In this document: positions 20,301-29,656 of the stretch, in pieces
Numbering within the stretch: position 1 is the stretch's first letter
How the letters are laid out: the number at the start of each line of letters is the position of its first letter
Notes under the pieces: model-generated
Told to the model about the DNA's origin: nothing
What the model saw: only the letters and a program-made list of their open reading frames with translations
Database searches by the model: none
Position numbers and translations under genes: made by a program
Source of the DNA: a virus
Length of the DNA: 37,868 nt
Direction: 5' to 3' (one strand)
IMG/VR virus record: IMGVR_UViG_3300023176_002709
Coordinates: 1-37,868 of that record

Positions 20301-23300
20301 AATGCTCCACCAACATTAGAACTTACACCAACCTCAACAACCTTCATATATTCATTATCAATCTTAAGAACATCAGTTGGTTGTATTGAAGAAATTCCAC
20401 TCAAGTTGAAAGTTGAAATACCAGAAGCGATACTTCCACTATTATAATCGAGACTATGAGTGATTGGTGTAAATGTTAGAGGTTGCTGTACAATACCATC
20501 CAAGGAAATAATCGTTTTGGACAGTTTATTTGTAATCTCAAGTTCATGAGCATTGCCAAGACCAACGTCTGTAAAGGTTACTGCAATTCCAAGGTTGGCG
20601 TATGATTTACGAGTTGCCAACTTAAATGTATCTGGAGTAATTACAATCGGATATACTCTTTCAGGGAGTCTATCTGTAACAACACCAAGATAGTTGGCAG
20701 TTGCTCCAATACCCATAGCACTTTCGCCAACTCCAACGAAAGTTGCTTTTGGCGTGTAAATTAACTCTTCTCCAGTGTTGAAGAAGTGATTATTAATTGT
20801 GAATAGTCCAGTGCCAAGGTCAACTGTGTTGGAATTTGATGGTGTAAATGTCTTTGTATAGATTGGAGTTCCTTGATATGTAAGATTGAAGTTATCTTTG
20901 TTTCCTCTTGTTCCGTTTATTCCATCATATGATGTGAGGAAAATTTCTTGATTAACTGAACCATACTGAAGATCTAAAGGAACATTATCAAAGTCACTCT
21001 CAGTATAGAATACCTCGTTAAATGATTGTAACTCTACATCATATCCAGCATCTGGATAGAAATTGAGATAGAATTCATTTCCAGAAATTTGACCACCAAA
21101 AGTTCCAAGACCAGATGTATTATTTGAAGGAGCAAATAAACCTGGTGTTACGGTAACATCGATACCATTGAATAGGGAATTTACTTGATGAATCGCTGAA
21201 CTTGAACCTGAAGAAACTCTTACGATCGAAGATGCTGATGTAATTGAATTAATATCAAATGTTCCAACTCTGATAGAATCAGTTCCAAATCCAACAACGG
21301 ATTCAAGTCTGGCACTCTTCTCAGTTCCTTCTGGTTGTCCACTAAGTAGGAATCTATACGTTCCAATACCAGAAGTTGTTGCGGCAAATCCTACAATATT
21401 AGCACGAATATCCAAATCACCAAAATCTTTATTATTCAGAATGCTAAATGAAACAATTCCAGAAACAGAATCATAAATTGATGTTACAATGCCAATTGTA
21501 GAGGAATTGTAATTTTGAGTTTCATTATCGAAGTAGTATTCGCTGACATAAACATTTGTTCCATCAAAATCTAAAGCAGCTTCAACATAATTCAATTCCT
21601 TTGTGGTGGTATTTAAAATTTCAATGTTGGCAAACAACCCATTAAAGTTATTATCGGCAAAATCAATAATAGTGCTAGTAGATCCATTGGTTGCAATGCC
21701 AGTAACGTTGGTTCCTGTTAAAGTGACAGATCCAATAGTTTCTGTCCCTATTCCAGAAACAGATGTTATAAAGGTTTTCTTCAGAATCTTAATGTCATGG
21801 TCCCTGTTAAATGGATCAGATGGAGTGAAGATTAATGTTTTTCTTCCAAGATAATCAACATCGGCACTAAAATCACCAAGTCTTTCATTTGTATATGAAG
21901 TTGATTTTTCAAAAAGGAATGAATCAATTGTTGTTGTCTCAAGAACCAATTCGGTCAGTTGAGAATCTGAAGTATCAACATCTACGACTTGAATTAGATA
22001 TTTTACATGAGTATCAATGGTATCAATTTCTTCAATCTCAATAAACAAGTCTTGCGACAGTTTGTTGGAGAACTTATCACTAATATCATCATGGATAAGA
22101 ACTCTATTGGTCTTACATTGCGTATAATCTGTAAGTTTTTTGTTTTGGAGCTTTAAGAACTTAGATTGGTCTGGATTTGTCTTGGTGTCAATATCAACAA
22201 CGTTATCAAAATTATTAATAGTATCAACTCTTTTTTCTTCAATAACATCAAGAACAACCAAAGAGGTAGTAGATCCTGCTAATCCAACTGAACTGCTTGC
22301 AAACGATGTGATTCCAACATCAGCAAAGTTCTTCATTCCGATTGGGTGGAGAACACCATTTACAGTATCAGAGAATTCATCCCAAGTTATTGGACTTTGG
22401 ATTGAATATGAAAGATTTTGATAGTAATCGTTATTTGGGGTAACCTGATAATCTTCACTAATCTTTCCTGTATTATTCCTCCAACCAATTTCTTGTCTTG
22501 AAGCATAATCGATGATAAATTTAGATCTATTTTCGGTGATTGCTGTTACATCGGCAATAACTCCACTAACCCTTCCTTTAACTCTACAACCAACACTCAG
22601 TTGATATCTACCCTTTACTTTAATGAAATCGTCACGAACAGCAGAAACAAACAAGTCTGCCTCAAAGAATCCTGTTCCAAGATCTACAAATAACTGCTCA
22701 TTCTGAGAGAAGACACCTCTTCTCTTAACAACATTAATTTCTGGGTAGTTATTTCTATTGACAATAGTTGCATATCCAGACTGGAAAGTCTTAGCAATTC
22801 CTGGATTTGTTGATAGTCCAATTCCAGCATCATCCACAAGAGCAAATGTAAGTTGAGCAGGGTTGCTATTTACATAAGATTGTACTTTGAAGAATTTGTA
22901 ATCATAATCACTGGAATTGTATCCATCTCCAGTTGGACTTACAAGTTCGATACCTTCAACAAAAATTTCATCACCATCAGCAAACTGTGGTGTTACAAAT
23001 CCAAGGATTGGAGTTTTTAATGTGCAGGTTGCAACACCAGAACTTCCCGTAATCATTGAAGAAATTCCAACGCCGTTTGAATTATTGACGGCAAGAATCT
23101 TATGAGGTTCAGAATCTAAACCATAGATTGGTGCTATTTGTGTAATTTCTGATATGGAACCATTTGGAGCACTCGCTACTAAACTTGTTGTGTCTACAAC
23201 TTCTTTAGTTGTATCGTTTATGAGAATAAGATCTGGACTGTTTAGATATCTGAGACCACCAGATACGATATCAATTTCATCAATAGTGTCTAAGTTGTCA

Positions 23301-26300
23301 ATTCTGATAATTGGAGGTATAGAACCTTCTGGTCTGAGAGTCTTATCTGCTGGATAATCATAACCAATGTCTTTAATTCTAACTTTATTCAACTTGCCAA
23401 TGGAAGTTGAAATTGCTACGATGTTGGCGTCAATACCATCTTGAGATGTAACATCAACAAACGTAGGAATTTTCTTATAATTGAATCCTTTAGACAGTAT
23501 TCTAACCTTTCCAATAGATCCATTAATTGCTGTAGATGACTTTGTAGAATATTCCAGTACGTCGGTCTGGTCTTTTACATATGAAAGAACGCTTGGTAAT
23601 CTTGATGGAGAAATGGTGAAAGTATTAGTAGAGATTCCAAATACGCTGTAGTTTCCATTATATTCACTATCGACATAATTAATTTCGGAATAATTACGAA
23701 CATCTGTATCGGCAGTGCTAATATATCCAGATTTTTCGAGAGTATAATAGAGTTTTGATGGGATGTTTTTAGAATATTTGACTTCAAGATACGAAGTCCC
23801 AAATCCAACACTACCAACACCAACAACGTTGAATTGATTTGTATCGAATGAACTTACAAATTCATCTTTAAATTCTCTGTCTTTGAAGATTTTTAAATTA
23901 TATCCTACCAGAGATGAATTTCCAAGGTTGAATCTAAGGTCAGAATTTCTAACAACATCAATCTTTGGATTAACTAAAGCAAAGGTATGTGTAGTATCAC
24001 CAGTACCAACAATGTTTACTACACTCTCAGTGTTTGGATTTGTTTCATATAAAGTCTCTGCCAGTCTGAAAGTATTACTTGTATCCTTGATAACGTAATA
24101 TGCTCCTGTGGTTAAACCTGAAGCAACCTCAGAACTAGTATAATGAATTTTATCTCCAGTCTTAAATCCGTGATTATTAATTGTAATCGTATTTGTTAAG
24201 GTATTGATTTGTGAAGAGTTGATACCGACTGGATTTACCAATATCTTCTTCTCTTCTAAATCAATAGCAAGAGATAGTGCAGCAGTTGTACCAAGACCTA
24301 CAATAGTATTTGGTTTAACTGTAAGTTTGATTTGGTCTCCTCTTTGAAGACCGTGTGAGGACCCTGTGCTGACCACTGTGGTCACTCTATCAACGTTTCC
24401 GAGCAATTGTGTATGATTGGACTTAAAGAGGTACTCAGAGTTGTCAGAACCGTCACCGTAGAAGAATAAACCTTCACTACTGGTAGTTAAACCAACTTGA
24501 GTTGCCAGTCCAACATAATTTTTACCCTTGTTTATAATATAAACGTCTGATGTTAGTGTAACTACATCAGGAATCTGGAATGTGTTCAATCCACTCTCAT
24601 CATTACCAACGATGAGTGAATCAATTCCAGTAACATCAGACTTTGTAAATGTTACTCTTTGACCAGTTTTGAATGGATGATTTGGTACGTAGATACTTCT
24701 ATGTGGAACTGAAACTGTATCAGTAACATTTCCAATCGTAAAGGTTTTAGATACCGCTCCACCAACGGTTGTTCCAATACCAACAGAATCTTTGGCGTTG
24801 AAATAGACCAAATCATTACGCTTTGAGGTGAACTCTCTGGTTCTTGCTGGTATTGTAATTCTATCGCTTATGATATTAAAATCACTTCCGAGAGTATGAG
24901 CGACTCCAGAACTTCCGTATCTCTTAACTCTCAGGACACCATTGTTGTAATTATTCAGAATTCTTACAATTTCATTTCCAACAAGAGCACTATTTCCAAT
25001 AGAAACCTGAGGTACAGTAGTAATGAAAATATCTTCGATTATTCCGCCAGGTTGAGGTCCATAGACACTCATTGTTGCTGCCAGACCAACAGTCTGAGTT
25101 CCAAATCCAACTGTCTTAGATCCAGAAAGATTTAATACTGACGTTGATAATCCACTTACTAAAACAGTATCCTTATCATTAAATTCAAATCCAGAACGGT
25201 AGTATGCTGATATTTGTCTACCATCATCCCAAACAAATACGGCATTTTCATATCTGTCCAAAGATGTTTGGATAGAATTAATATCCTTTCCAATCAGTTC
25301 TGATACTTCTGCTCTAAATCCAGTTCCACCAGTTTCGGTAGAATCAAAGTTAACCGATTCACCAATTCTATACCCATCTCCACCATCAACTACAAGAGTG
25401 TCATCAACCTCACCTTTAGTAATCGAATCAATTACTGTTATTTGATCGTAGTCTTCGTAAGACTCAATGAAGAAATCATAATTAGCATTTGGATCATTTA
25501 CTTTATATGGGAAAGTATTTCTGACAAGATTTGAGTTATTAAAGTCAAATGACTGGTCTAATGTAGTATTTTCTTCAATAAATTCTGATTTGAATGTATT
25601 TCCAATGAAATATGGATATACTGGTTCCAGTTTGTTTGATGTAGTGCTTGTCGTTACTCCAGCAAAGTAAGCATAGACTCCATTAGGAAACTCTGGAGTT
25701 TTGCAGAATCTTCCATTATGTTCATCAAGATCTCCATTGTTGACATATTCATAATCTTCAATGAAGAATCCTGAGGAGAACGATGATGGTCTGTCCTCTA
25801 CATTTGAGGTATTGACGGTATAACCTGGGTTGATGATTCTAATTCCAGACTGGATATTGCTTCCATCAATATAACCATAAGGACCATAGATTGGATTTCC
25901 ATCATATGCCCATCCAATAATTGGTGAGTGTGAAGAACCAACATCATCATAATTTGCTGCTAAGTCTTCGGAATATCCATACATTCCATATGCTACAGCA
26001 TCTTCAGTCTCATTCTGATACAAATTTGAGAATATTTTAGTGCTTCTGGTCTTTGCATACTCTCCAAATCTCTTAGCGTCGTTAACGGTAAGTTCTCTGA
26101 CTCTTGTATCAAAGATGGCATCAGAACCTCTTGCCTTAACGTATAACGTGGTTGAGTTTGGATTGTATCCAATTCCAGAATTAATTACAATAACATCATC
26201 AATTTTTCCATCTACAAGAACTGGTCTTAGAATAGCACCACTTCCAAAACCATCATCTTCAGCAATAATTTCTGGGATTGAATAATATTCAGAACCCTTG

Positions 26301-29300
26301 CTCAGTACTTGAACATCGATGATTCTTCCATTCGAAATAATCGCATTTAACTGAGCATTCTTACCGTTCTTTACGGTTATCGTTGGTTTTTTATGTAAGT
26401 TGAGGATATTGGAACCATATCCACTTCCCTTTTCATACAAATATGCTCCAGTTATTTCTCCGGTGACGATTGGAGTTATGTTGAACTGATTAGTTAAAGT
26501 TGAAGCAAAAGAAACATTGGATAGAACTTGAATTTCTGGATACTGGAATACCTGATATCCAGTGCCAGTTGACTTCAAGTCAACATACTTAGATCTTGTT
26601 AAATCCGTGGTTTCTGTTCCAGCAATACCTACGTTTATCAGTTTGAAGGTATCTGAATCAACTTTACTGATTGAATATCTATTTGCTGTGGACAGACCAG
26701 AGACTACAGTACCATCTGTAGAGTAGGTTACAATCTCACCAGTCTCAAATCCGTGATTTTCAAATCTAAACGTGTTATACTCTGTAGAGATGCCAGATGA
26801 TGCTACTCTGAGTTTTTTATGCTGATATCCAGAACCTGGAGATTTGACTTTGATTTTCTTCAAAGTCTTCTTCGACAATGTTCTAAATTTATGAATACCA
26901 CTAATATCTGTTGTAGTAGAGAATCCAATTGTATTGATTCCAGAAATAGCGTCAAAATCCGTGTTGAAAAGTTTAATAGTTGAAGTATTAACTACTCTAA
27001 CTACATATTCATCACCACTGACAAGAGTGCCAGTCTTTGCGTTTGTAATATCTCCAAATACACTAATCGGCAATGGATCATTACCATTTTGGTTGTAGAT
27101 GACGTGCTGTCCATTAATCAGGTTGTGATTTGATGAGAATGTAATTGTCTCATCTGTAATATCAATTCCGCCACCCAATAAAAGAGCACGACTATCAAAC
27201 TCAAGTTCTCTAAATCTATCACCAACGATTGGTTCAAGAATGCATCCAGAACCATTTCCGCCAACCAAAGAAAGAGAAAAGACTTCATTAATATCAAAAT
27301 CTTGAGGGTCAACAAAAACTTCTTTTACACTACCAGTAATAATTGGCTCAACAAGAGCAGTTGTTCCAGACCCTGCCGATATGGTGATTTGTGGAGGATT
27401 TATAACATCAAAATCCTTTCCACCATTCAATACATTAAATTCTGATAATGGACCATAATAAACTTTGTTTCTTGATTCTGGACTTGATATTTCAACACCA
27501 TCTACCAATAAACCAACATTTCCAACAATTCTCTTATTATTCTTTGGAGTAGACAGTTCTTGGTTTAATGGGAACTTTCTTAAAATTTTACTTGGGGAAA
27601 GAATTCTATCTTCGTGACGCTTTAATGTAAATGTATGTGTGCCCGAATTCGTATTTGGACCAAATCTAACTGAGTTTGCCCCAGAGAGAAGTGACTTTGA
27701 AACATATAATCTTATTTGATTCAGTGCTACTACGGTAACATAATAGGTTTCTCCTGAAGTCAATCCAGGCAATGGATTGGTAGCAGTATATACAACTCTA
27801 TCTCCATCAATAAATTTAACATTTGATGGGAACTTAATGATAGAATAGGACTGCAATACGGAATTATAGTCACCAAGATTAGCATCCAATCCATTAGGAA
27901 TGGAAGATTCTATAATTTCATCTACAATTTCGTAAGACGGAAGTGAGTTAGAAGCAACATATCCATCTGTACTTTCGTCATTTGTATAGACGTTTAATAC
28001 TTCAGCAATGTAACTATCATTTCCAAGAAGAAGAGGTACACCAGCACTCTTAGATTTCTTAATTTTTCTTCTGATATCGTACTTGACTGTTGGATTTGGT
28101 GTAAATCCAGTGAGATTGCCAAGAACAACTTGCTTTAGTGAAGCATTAATATTATTGACAGTAGCATTTGCCGATACTACTGTATTGCTATTGGAGACTA
28201 GAACTTCAACAGTATCGCCAACTTTGAGACTAGACTTATCAACATTGGAGAGTAAAGTGAATGTTGAACCAACAATTGAAGATACTTTATATCTTGCCCT
28301 AGTATTGTAAATCCAAGAGTTTGCAAAGATTTCCTTATGAGTCCTATCTTCTTCAGGATTCTGAATTACTTCACCAATACTTCTTACTGTAACTTCCTCA
28401 TCTTCATCAATAAGTGAAACATCTCCTATTGGTGAAAGATTTGAAAGGACACCAGTGATGCGGAGATCAACTCTGTTGTTGATGTCACCATTTTCATATC
28501 CGTAGATTGTTTCATTGAAACGGACATTATCACCAACAGAAATTTCTGCGGTGACTCCACTACATCCAAAGAACTGATTGATGCTCTTTGATGTGTAGGT
28601 AATCGTATTCGTCCCAGAAATAAGAGTTCCAGATTCGGGGAAACCAATAGTTGAATCAACTGAAATAATAGAAGATCCAACAGGAATCGTTTCCAGTGAT
28701 TTTGAGTTTCCAGGAATACTAAAAATTCCCTCAACTAAGTCTCTATCGTTATATCCGACAAACAATCCAAGTTTATAATATGTTCTTTCCCCTCTACTAA
28801 AGATTTCAACATCAGATACCGAAGCATTAGTATTTGTATCTGTTGATTTAAATACCGTTTGACCTTCAAGGTTAAAAGGATTTCCAGAAATATTTTCTGC
28901 TACAATAACTTCTCTTCTGACATAGTTTGCAGAAGATGGTTTAATTAATCTTCCTTCTAAATCAATTACTTTTGCTTCTACTCCATACAGTACTTTAAAG
29001 AGAATCTTGACAGATTCTGAAATACCTTTTGACTGATAGAAATCACGAGCGTGCTTGATGAAATTGCCTACATCTAAATCTGAGACAAAATCTAGACTTT
29101 CTAATCCAGGAGTAAATGCTGCCTTAAGTTTTCTATAAAACTCTTGTAAAAATAATACACTCAGGTTGGTTACTGTATCACCTTGAGTGTGAGATGCTGC
29201 AGTTGATGTTGAAAAAATAGCATTTTGAGAATTGATATTTCCAATAAAACTAGTAATACCTACACTATATCCAGTGATTCCACAAAAACCACGGACACAT

Positions 29301-29653
29301 CCATTAAAAGTAGTATCAGTTTTTGACGTATAGGTGATAATTTCATCACCAATTTTCAATAAACCATATTCACTTGGAAATCCCTTTGTAGAAGAGACTG
29401 TGATAGACGATGAACTATCTGTAATATCAGAAGAGAGTGATACTTCACCAACAACTACTTCTGGAACTAAGTTATCTACCCTCAAATAACGGTCAAGGTT
29501 ATCAATAATATCAACATTAGCACCTTGATATTCTTGAGAAATATAATATTGTCTAAAAAATTCTACTGCTTTTGGAAAATCTGCAACTAAAAACTCTGGA
29601 AGTTGGCTCTCAATTATTTTATTGAGTTGCACTCTCTTCTCAAAATGCGACAT
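17354..29653 (-). CDS. 7: gp7-like baseplate wedge protein, hugely expanded (4,099 aa)
   Basis: The gene lies between gp6 and gp8, as does T4 gene 7. Its N-terminus matches the C-terminal third of T4 gp7: an FLVADFPKAVEFFRQYYIS segment near residue 20, and RDFYQSKGISESVKILFKVL with YGVEAKV near 205-235 (T4 YDFYSTKGIEASYKFLFKVLY). A VLHPIGM stretch near 2,430 may match T4 FVHPVGFG, implying about 2,200 residues inserted between the two. T4 gp7 is only 1,032 aa. The bulk is Thr/Ser/Gly/Asn-rich beta modules. A YHYH-type domain covers about 1,240-1,330 (GWAYDGNPIYGPYGY, DEHNGRFCKTPEFPNGVYAY, YPYFIG). Repeats of the form H-(G)-F-x-T-G-(D/E)-x-(V/I)-x-Y occur near 843, 966, 1,828 and 2,954. NxGxGY repeats occur near the C-terminus. 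An AGAGAGGAAAT Shine-Dalgarno precedes the ATG. Confidence 0.9.
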   Translation of the reverse strand: MSHFEKRVQLNKIIESQLPEFLVADFPKAVEFFRQYYISQEYQGANVDIIDNLDRYLRVDNLVPEVVVGEVSLSSDITDSSSSITVSSTKGFPSEYGLLKIGDEIITYTSKTDTTFNGCVRGFCGITGYSVGITSFIGNINSQNAIFSTSTAASHTQGDTVTNLSVLFLQEFYRKLKAAFTPGLESLDFVSDLDVGNFIKHARDFYQSKGISESVKILFKVLYGVEAKVIDLEGRLIKPSSANYVRREVIVAENISGNPFNLEGQTVFKSTDTNTNASVSDVEIFSRGERTYYKLGLFVGYNDRDLVEGIFSIPGNSKSLETIPVGSSIISVDSTIGFPESGTLISGTNTITYTSKSINQFFGCSGVTAEISVGDNVRFNETIYGYENGDINNRVDLRITGVLSNLSPIGDVSLIDEDEEVTVRSIGEVIQNPEEDRTHKEIFANSWIYNTRARYKVSSIVGSTFTLLSNVDKSSLKVGDTVEVLVSNSNTVVSANATVNNINASLKQVVLGNLTGFTPNPTVKYDIRRKIKKSKSAGVPLLLGNDSYIAEVLNVYTNDESTDGYVASNSLPSYEIVDEIIESSIPNGLDANLGDYNSVLQSYSIIKFPSNVKFIDGDRVVYTATNPLPGLTSGETYYVTVVALNQIRLYVSKSLLSGANSVRFGPNTNSGTHTFTLKRHEDRILSPSKILRKFPLNQELSTPKNNKRIVGNVGLLVDGVEISSPESRNKVYYGPLSEFNVLNGGKDFDVINPPQITISAGSGTTALVEPIITGSVKEVFVDPQDFDINEVFSLSLVGGNGSGCILEPIVGDRFRELEFDSRALLLGGGIDITDETITFSSNHNLINGQHVIYNQNGNDPLPISVFGDITNAKTGTLVSGDEYVVRVVNTSTIKLFNTDFDAISGINTIGFSTTTDISGIHKFRTLSKKTLKKIKVKSPGSGYQHKKLRVASSGISTEYNTFRFENHGFETGEIVTYSTDGTVVSGLSTANRYSISKVDSDTFKLINVGIAGTETTDLTRSKYVDLKSTGTGYQVFQYPEIQVLSNVSFASTLTNQFNITPIVTGEITGAYLYEKGSGYGSNILNLHKKPTITVKNGKNAQLNAIISNGRIIDVQVLSKGSEYYSIPEIIAEDDGFGSGAILRPVLVDGKIDDVIVINSGIGYNPNSTTLYVKARGSDAIFDTRVRELTVNDAKRFGEYAKTRSTKIFSNLYQNETEDAVAYGMYGYSEDLAANYDDVGSSHSPIIGWAYDGNPIYGPYGYIDGSNIQSGIRIINPGYTVNTSNVEDRPSSFSSGFFIEDYEYVNNGDLDEHNGRFCKTPEFPNGVYAYFAGVTTSTTSNKLEPVYPYFIGNTFKSEFIEENTTLDQSFDFNNSNLVRNTFPYKVNDPNANYDFFIESYEDYDQITVIDSITKGEVDDTLVVDGGDGYRIGESVNFDSTETGGTGFRAEVSELIGKDINSIQTSLDRYENAVFVWDDGRQISAYYRSGFEFNDKDTVLVSGLSTSVLNLSGSKTVGFGTQTVGLAATMSVYGPQPGGIIEDIFITTVPQVSIGNSALVGNEIVRILNNYNNGVLRVKRYGSSGVAHTLGSDFNIISDRITIPARTREFTSKRNDLVYFNAKDSVGIGTTVGGAVSKTFTIGNVTDTVSVPHRSIYVPNHPFKTGQRVTFTKSDVTGIDSLIVGNDESGLNTFQIPDVVTLTSDVYIINKGKNYVGLATQVGLTTSSEGLFFYGDGSDNSEYLFKSNHTQLLGNVDRVTTVVSTGSSHGLQRGDQIKLTVKPNTIVGLGTTAALSLAIDLEEKKILVNPVGINSSQINTLTNTITINNHGFKTGDKIHYTSSEVASGLTTGAYYVIKDTSNTFRLAETLYETNPNTESVVNIVGTGDTTHTFALVNPKIDVVRNSDLRFNLGNSSLVGYNLKIFKDREFKDEFVSSFDTNQFNVVGVGSVGFGTSYLEVKYSKNIPSKLYYTLEKSGYISTADTDVRNYSEINYVDSEYNGNYSVFGISTNTFTISPSRLPSVLSYVKDQTDVLEYSTKSSTAINGSIGKVRILSKGFNYKKIPTFVDVTSQDGIDANIVAISTSIGKLNKVRIKDIGYDYPADKTLRPEGSIPPIIRIDNLDTIDEIDIVSGGLRYLNSPDLILINDTTKEVVDTTSLVASAPNGSISEITQIAPIYGLDSEPHKILAVNNSNGVGISSMITGSSGVATCTLKTPILGFVTPQFADGDEIFVEGIELVSPTGDGYNSSDYDYKFFKVQSYVNSNPAQLTFALVDDAGIGLSTNPGIAKTFQSGYATIVNRNNYPEINVVKRRGVFSQNEQLFVDLGTGFFEADLFVSAVRDDFIKVKGRYQLSVGCRVKGRVSGVIADVTAITENRSKFIIDYASRQEIGWRNNTGKISEDYQVTPNNDYYQNLSYSIQSPITWDEFSDTVNGVLHPIGMKNFADVGITSFASSSVGLAGSTTSLVVLDVIEEKRVDTINNFDNVVDIDTKTNPDQSKFLKLQNKKLTDYTQCKTNRVLIHDDISDKFSNKLSQDLFIEIEEIDTIDTHVKYLIQVVDVDTSDSQLTELVLETTTIDSFLFEKSTSYTNERLGDFSADVDYLGRKTLIFTPSDPFNRDHDIKILKKTFITSVSGIGTETIGSVTLTGTNVTGIATNGSTSTIIDFADNNFNGLFANIEILNTTTKELNYVEAALDFDGTNVYVSEYYFDNETQNYNSSTIGIVTSIYDSVSGIVSFSILNNKDFGDLDIRANIVGFAATTSGIGTYRFLLSGQPEGTEKSARLESVVGFGTDSIRVGTFDINSITSASSIVRVSSGSSSAIHQVNSLFNGIDVTVTPGLFAPSNNTSGLGTFGGQISGNEFYLNFYPDAGYDVELQSFNEVFYTESDFDNVPLDLQYGSVNQEIFLTSYDGINGTRGNKDNFNLTYQGTPIYTKTFTPSNSNTVDLGTGLFTINNHFFNTGEELIYTPKATFVGVGESAMGIGATANYLGVVTDRLPERVYPIVITPDTFKLATRKSYANLGIAVTFTDVGLGNAHELEITNKLSKTIISLDGIVQQPLTFTPITHSLDYNSGSIASGISTFNLSGISSIQPTDVLKIDNEYMKVVEVGVSSNVGGALLGPINGVILAGTASTFPTVSVVRASFGSTATSHNDGSTVQIYRGAINIVKNKVFFAEAPRGNTRARRNESNLPYVRSQYSGRTFLRSNYDTNVLFDDISDQFTGIGRTYTMTAQGINTSGVEVGNGIVFINGVFQTPTTINNTGNNYEFENDNVAGISSIVFTGITSTDGTYIKSDFDINQNQLPRGGMIVSLGSTPGLGYAPLVGAKVRAELDGSGTITNIVGIHTVGTPVAITTAAYNKISGILEVETSSAHGLEGGDRVKLVGLAFTCPSGSGITTTIFPDHDRSLDIVNILSSTKLNINVGPSTITHYYVGLGSVYPHYSLNIGSGYREPVSIAVTDANHTGTEASISAVVGAGGTLGFVINDGGSGYVDPYIRIPEPIYENLEIVGVSRLGIGPTTDTGENLLMNVKIGSASTNVGIGSTLFLVESFEITRPGYSFQVGDVFKPVGLVTALGFAQPVSEFQLEVVETFNDRFSAWSFGETDYIDSIQFLQNGSRKRFPLYYVGQLLSFEIDPDNPLSGAIDLDSLLLIFVNGVLQQPNVAYQFNGGTSFTFTEAPKESDKVDIFFYLGQDGVDIELVDINETVKIGDDVFVNKHPLYESTVSQLRSRSIADIFGSDSIETDIYVGNGIDEVTFKPIEWTKQKVDKYVKGDIIYKTRDSLEPRIYPTARIIGDLNTTTSEIFVDDAQFFNYEENNYGITIDTFGALIIDSVDPVSAAFTSTVSAAGTVSSITITNPGLGYSTTSVPVKFSAPSVIGVGVGTTATATATILNGSVVSVNITNAGFGYTTSNPPQIIIEVPKASKETISSIENVQGFSGIITGITTTTGTGGHPLALKINFRANAADANDLQAGYPILVYNTTIGTGVTSVNSEDSSVVGIGTRFLDNIYIVNSKTNNGPDAEIICNIHTNSNVVGITTTSGGNISWGRIYNYASRTNPISIGVTGLVVDSGLSTFPTIQRRDFGYRNNGSIRKLSNTP

Positions 29654-29656
29654 ATT

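Noticed and set aside
17354-29653. The 12.3-kb frame as an artefact of fused genes
   Set aside because: The frame is uninterrupted with consistent codon use and beta-module content throughout. The order gp6-gp7-gp8 is kept, and large gp7 proteins are known in cyanophages.
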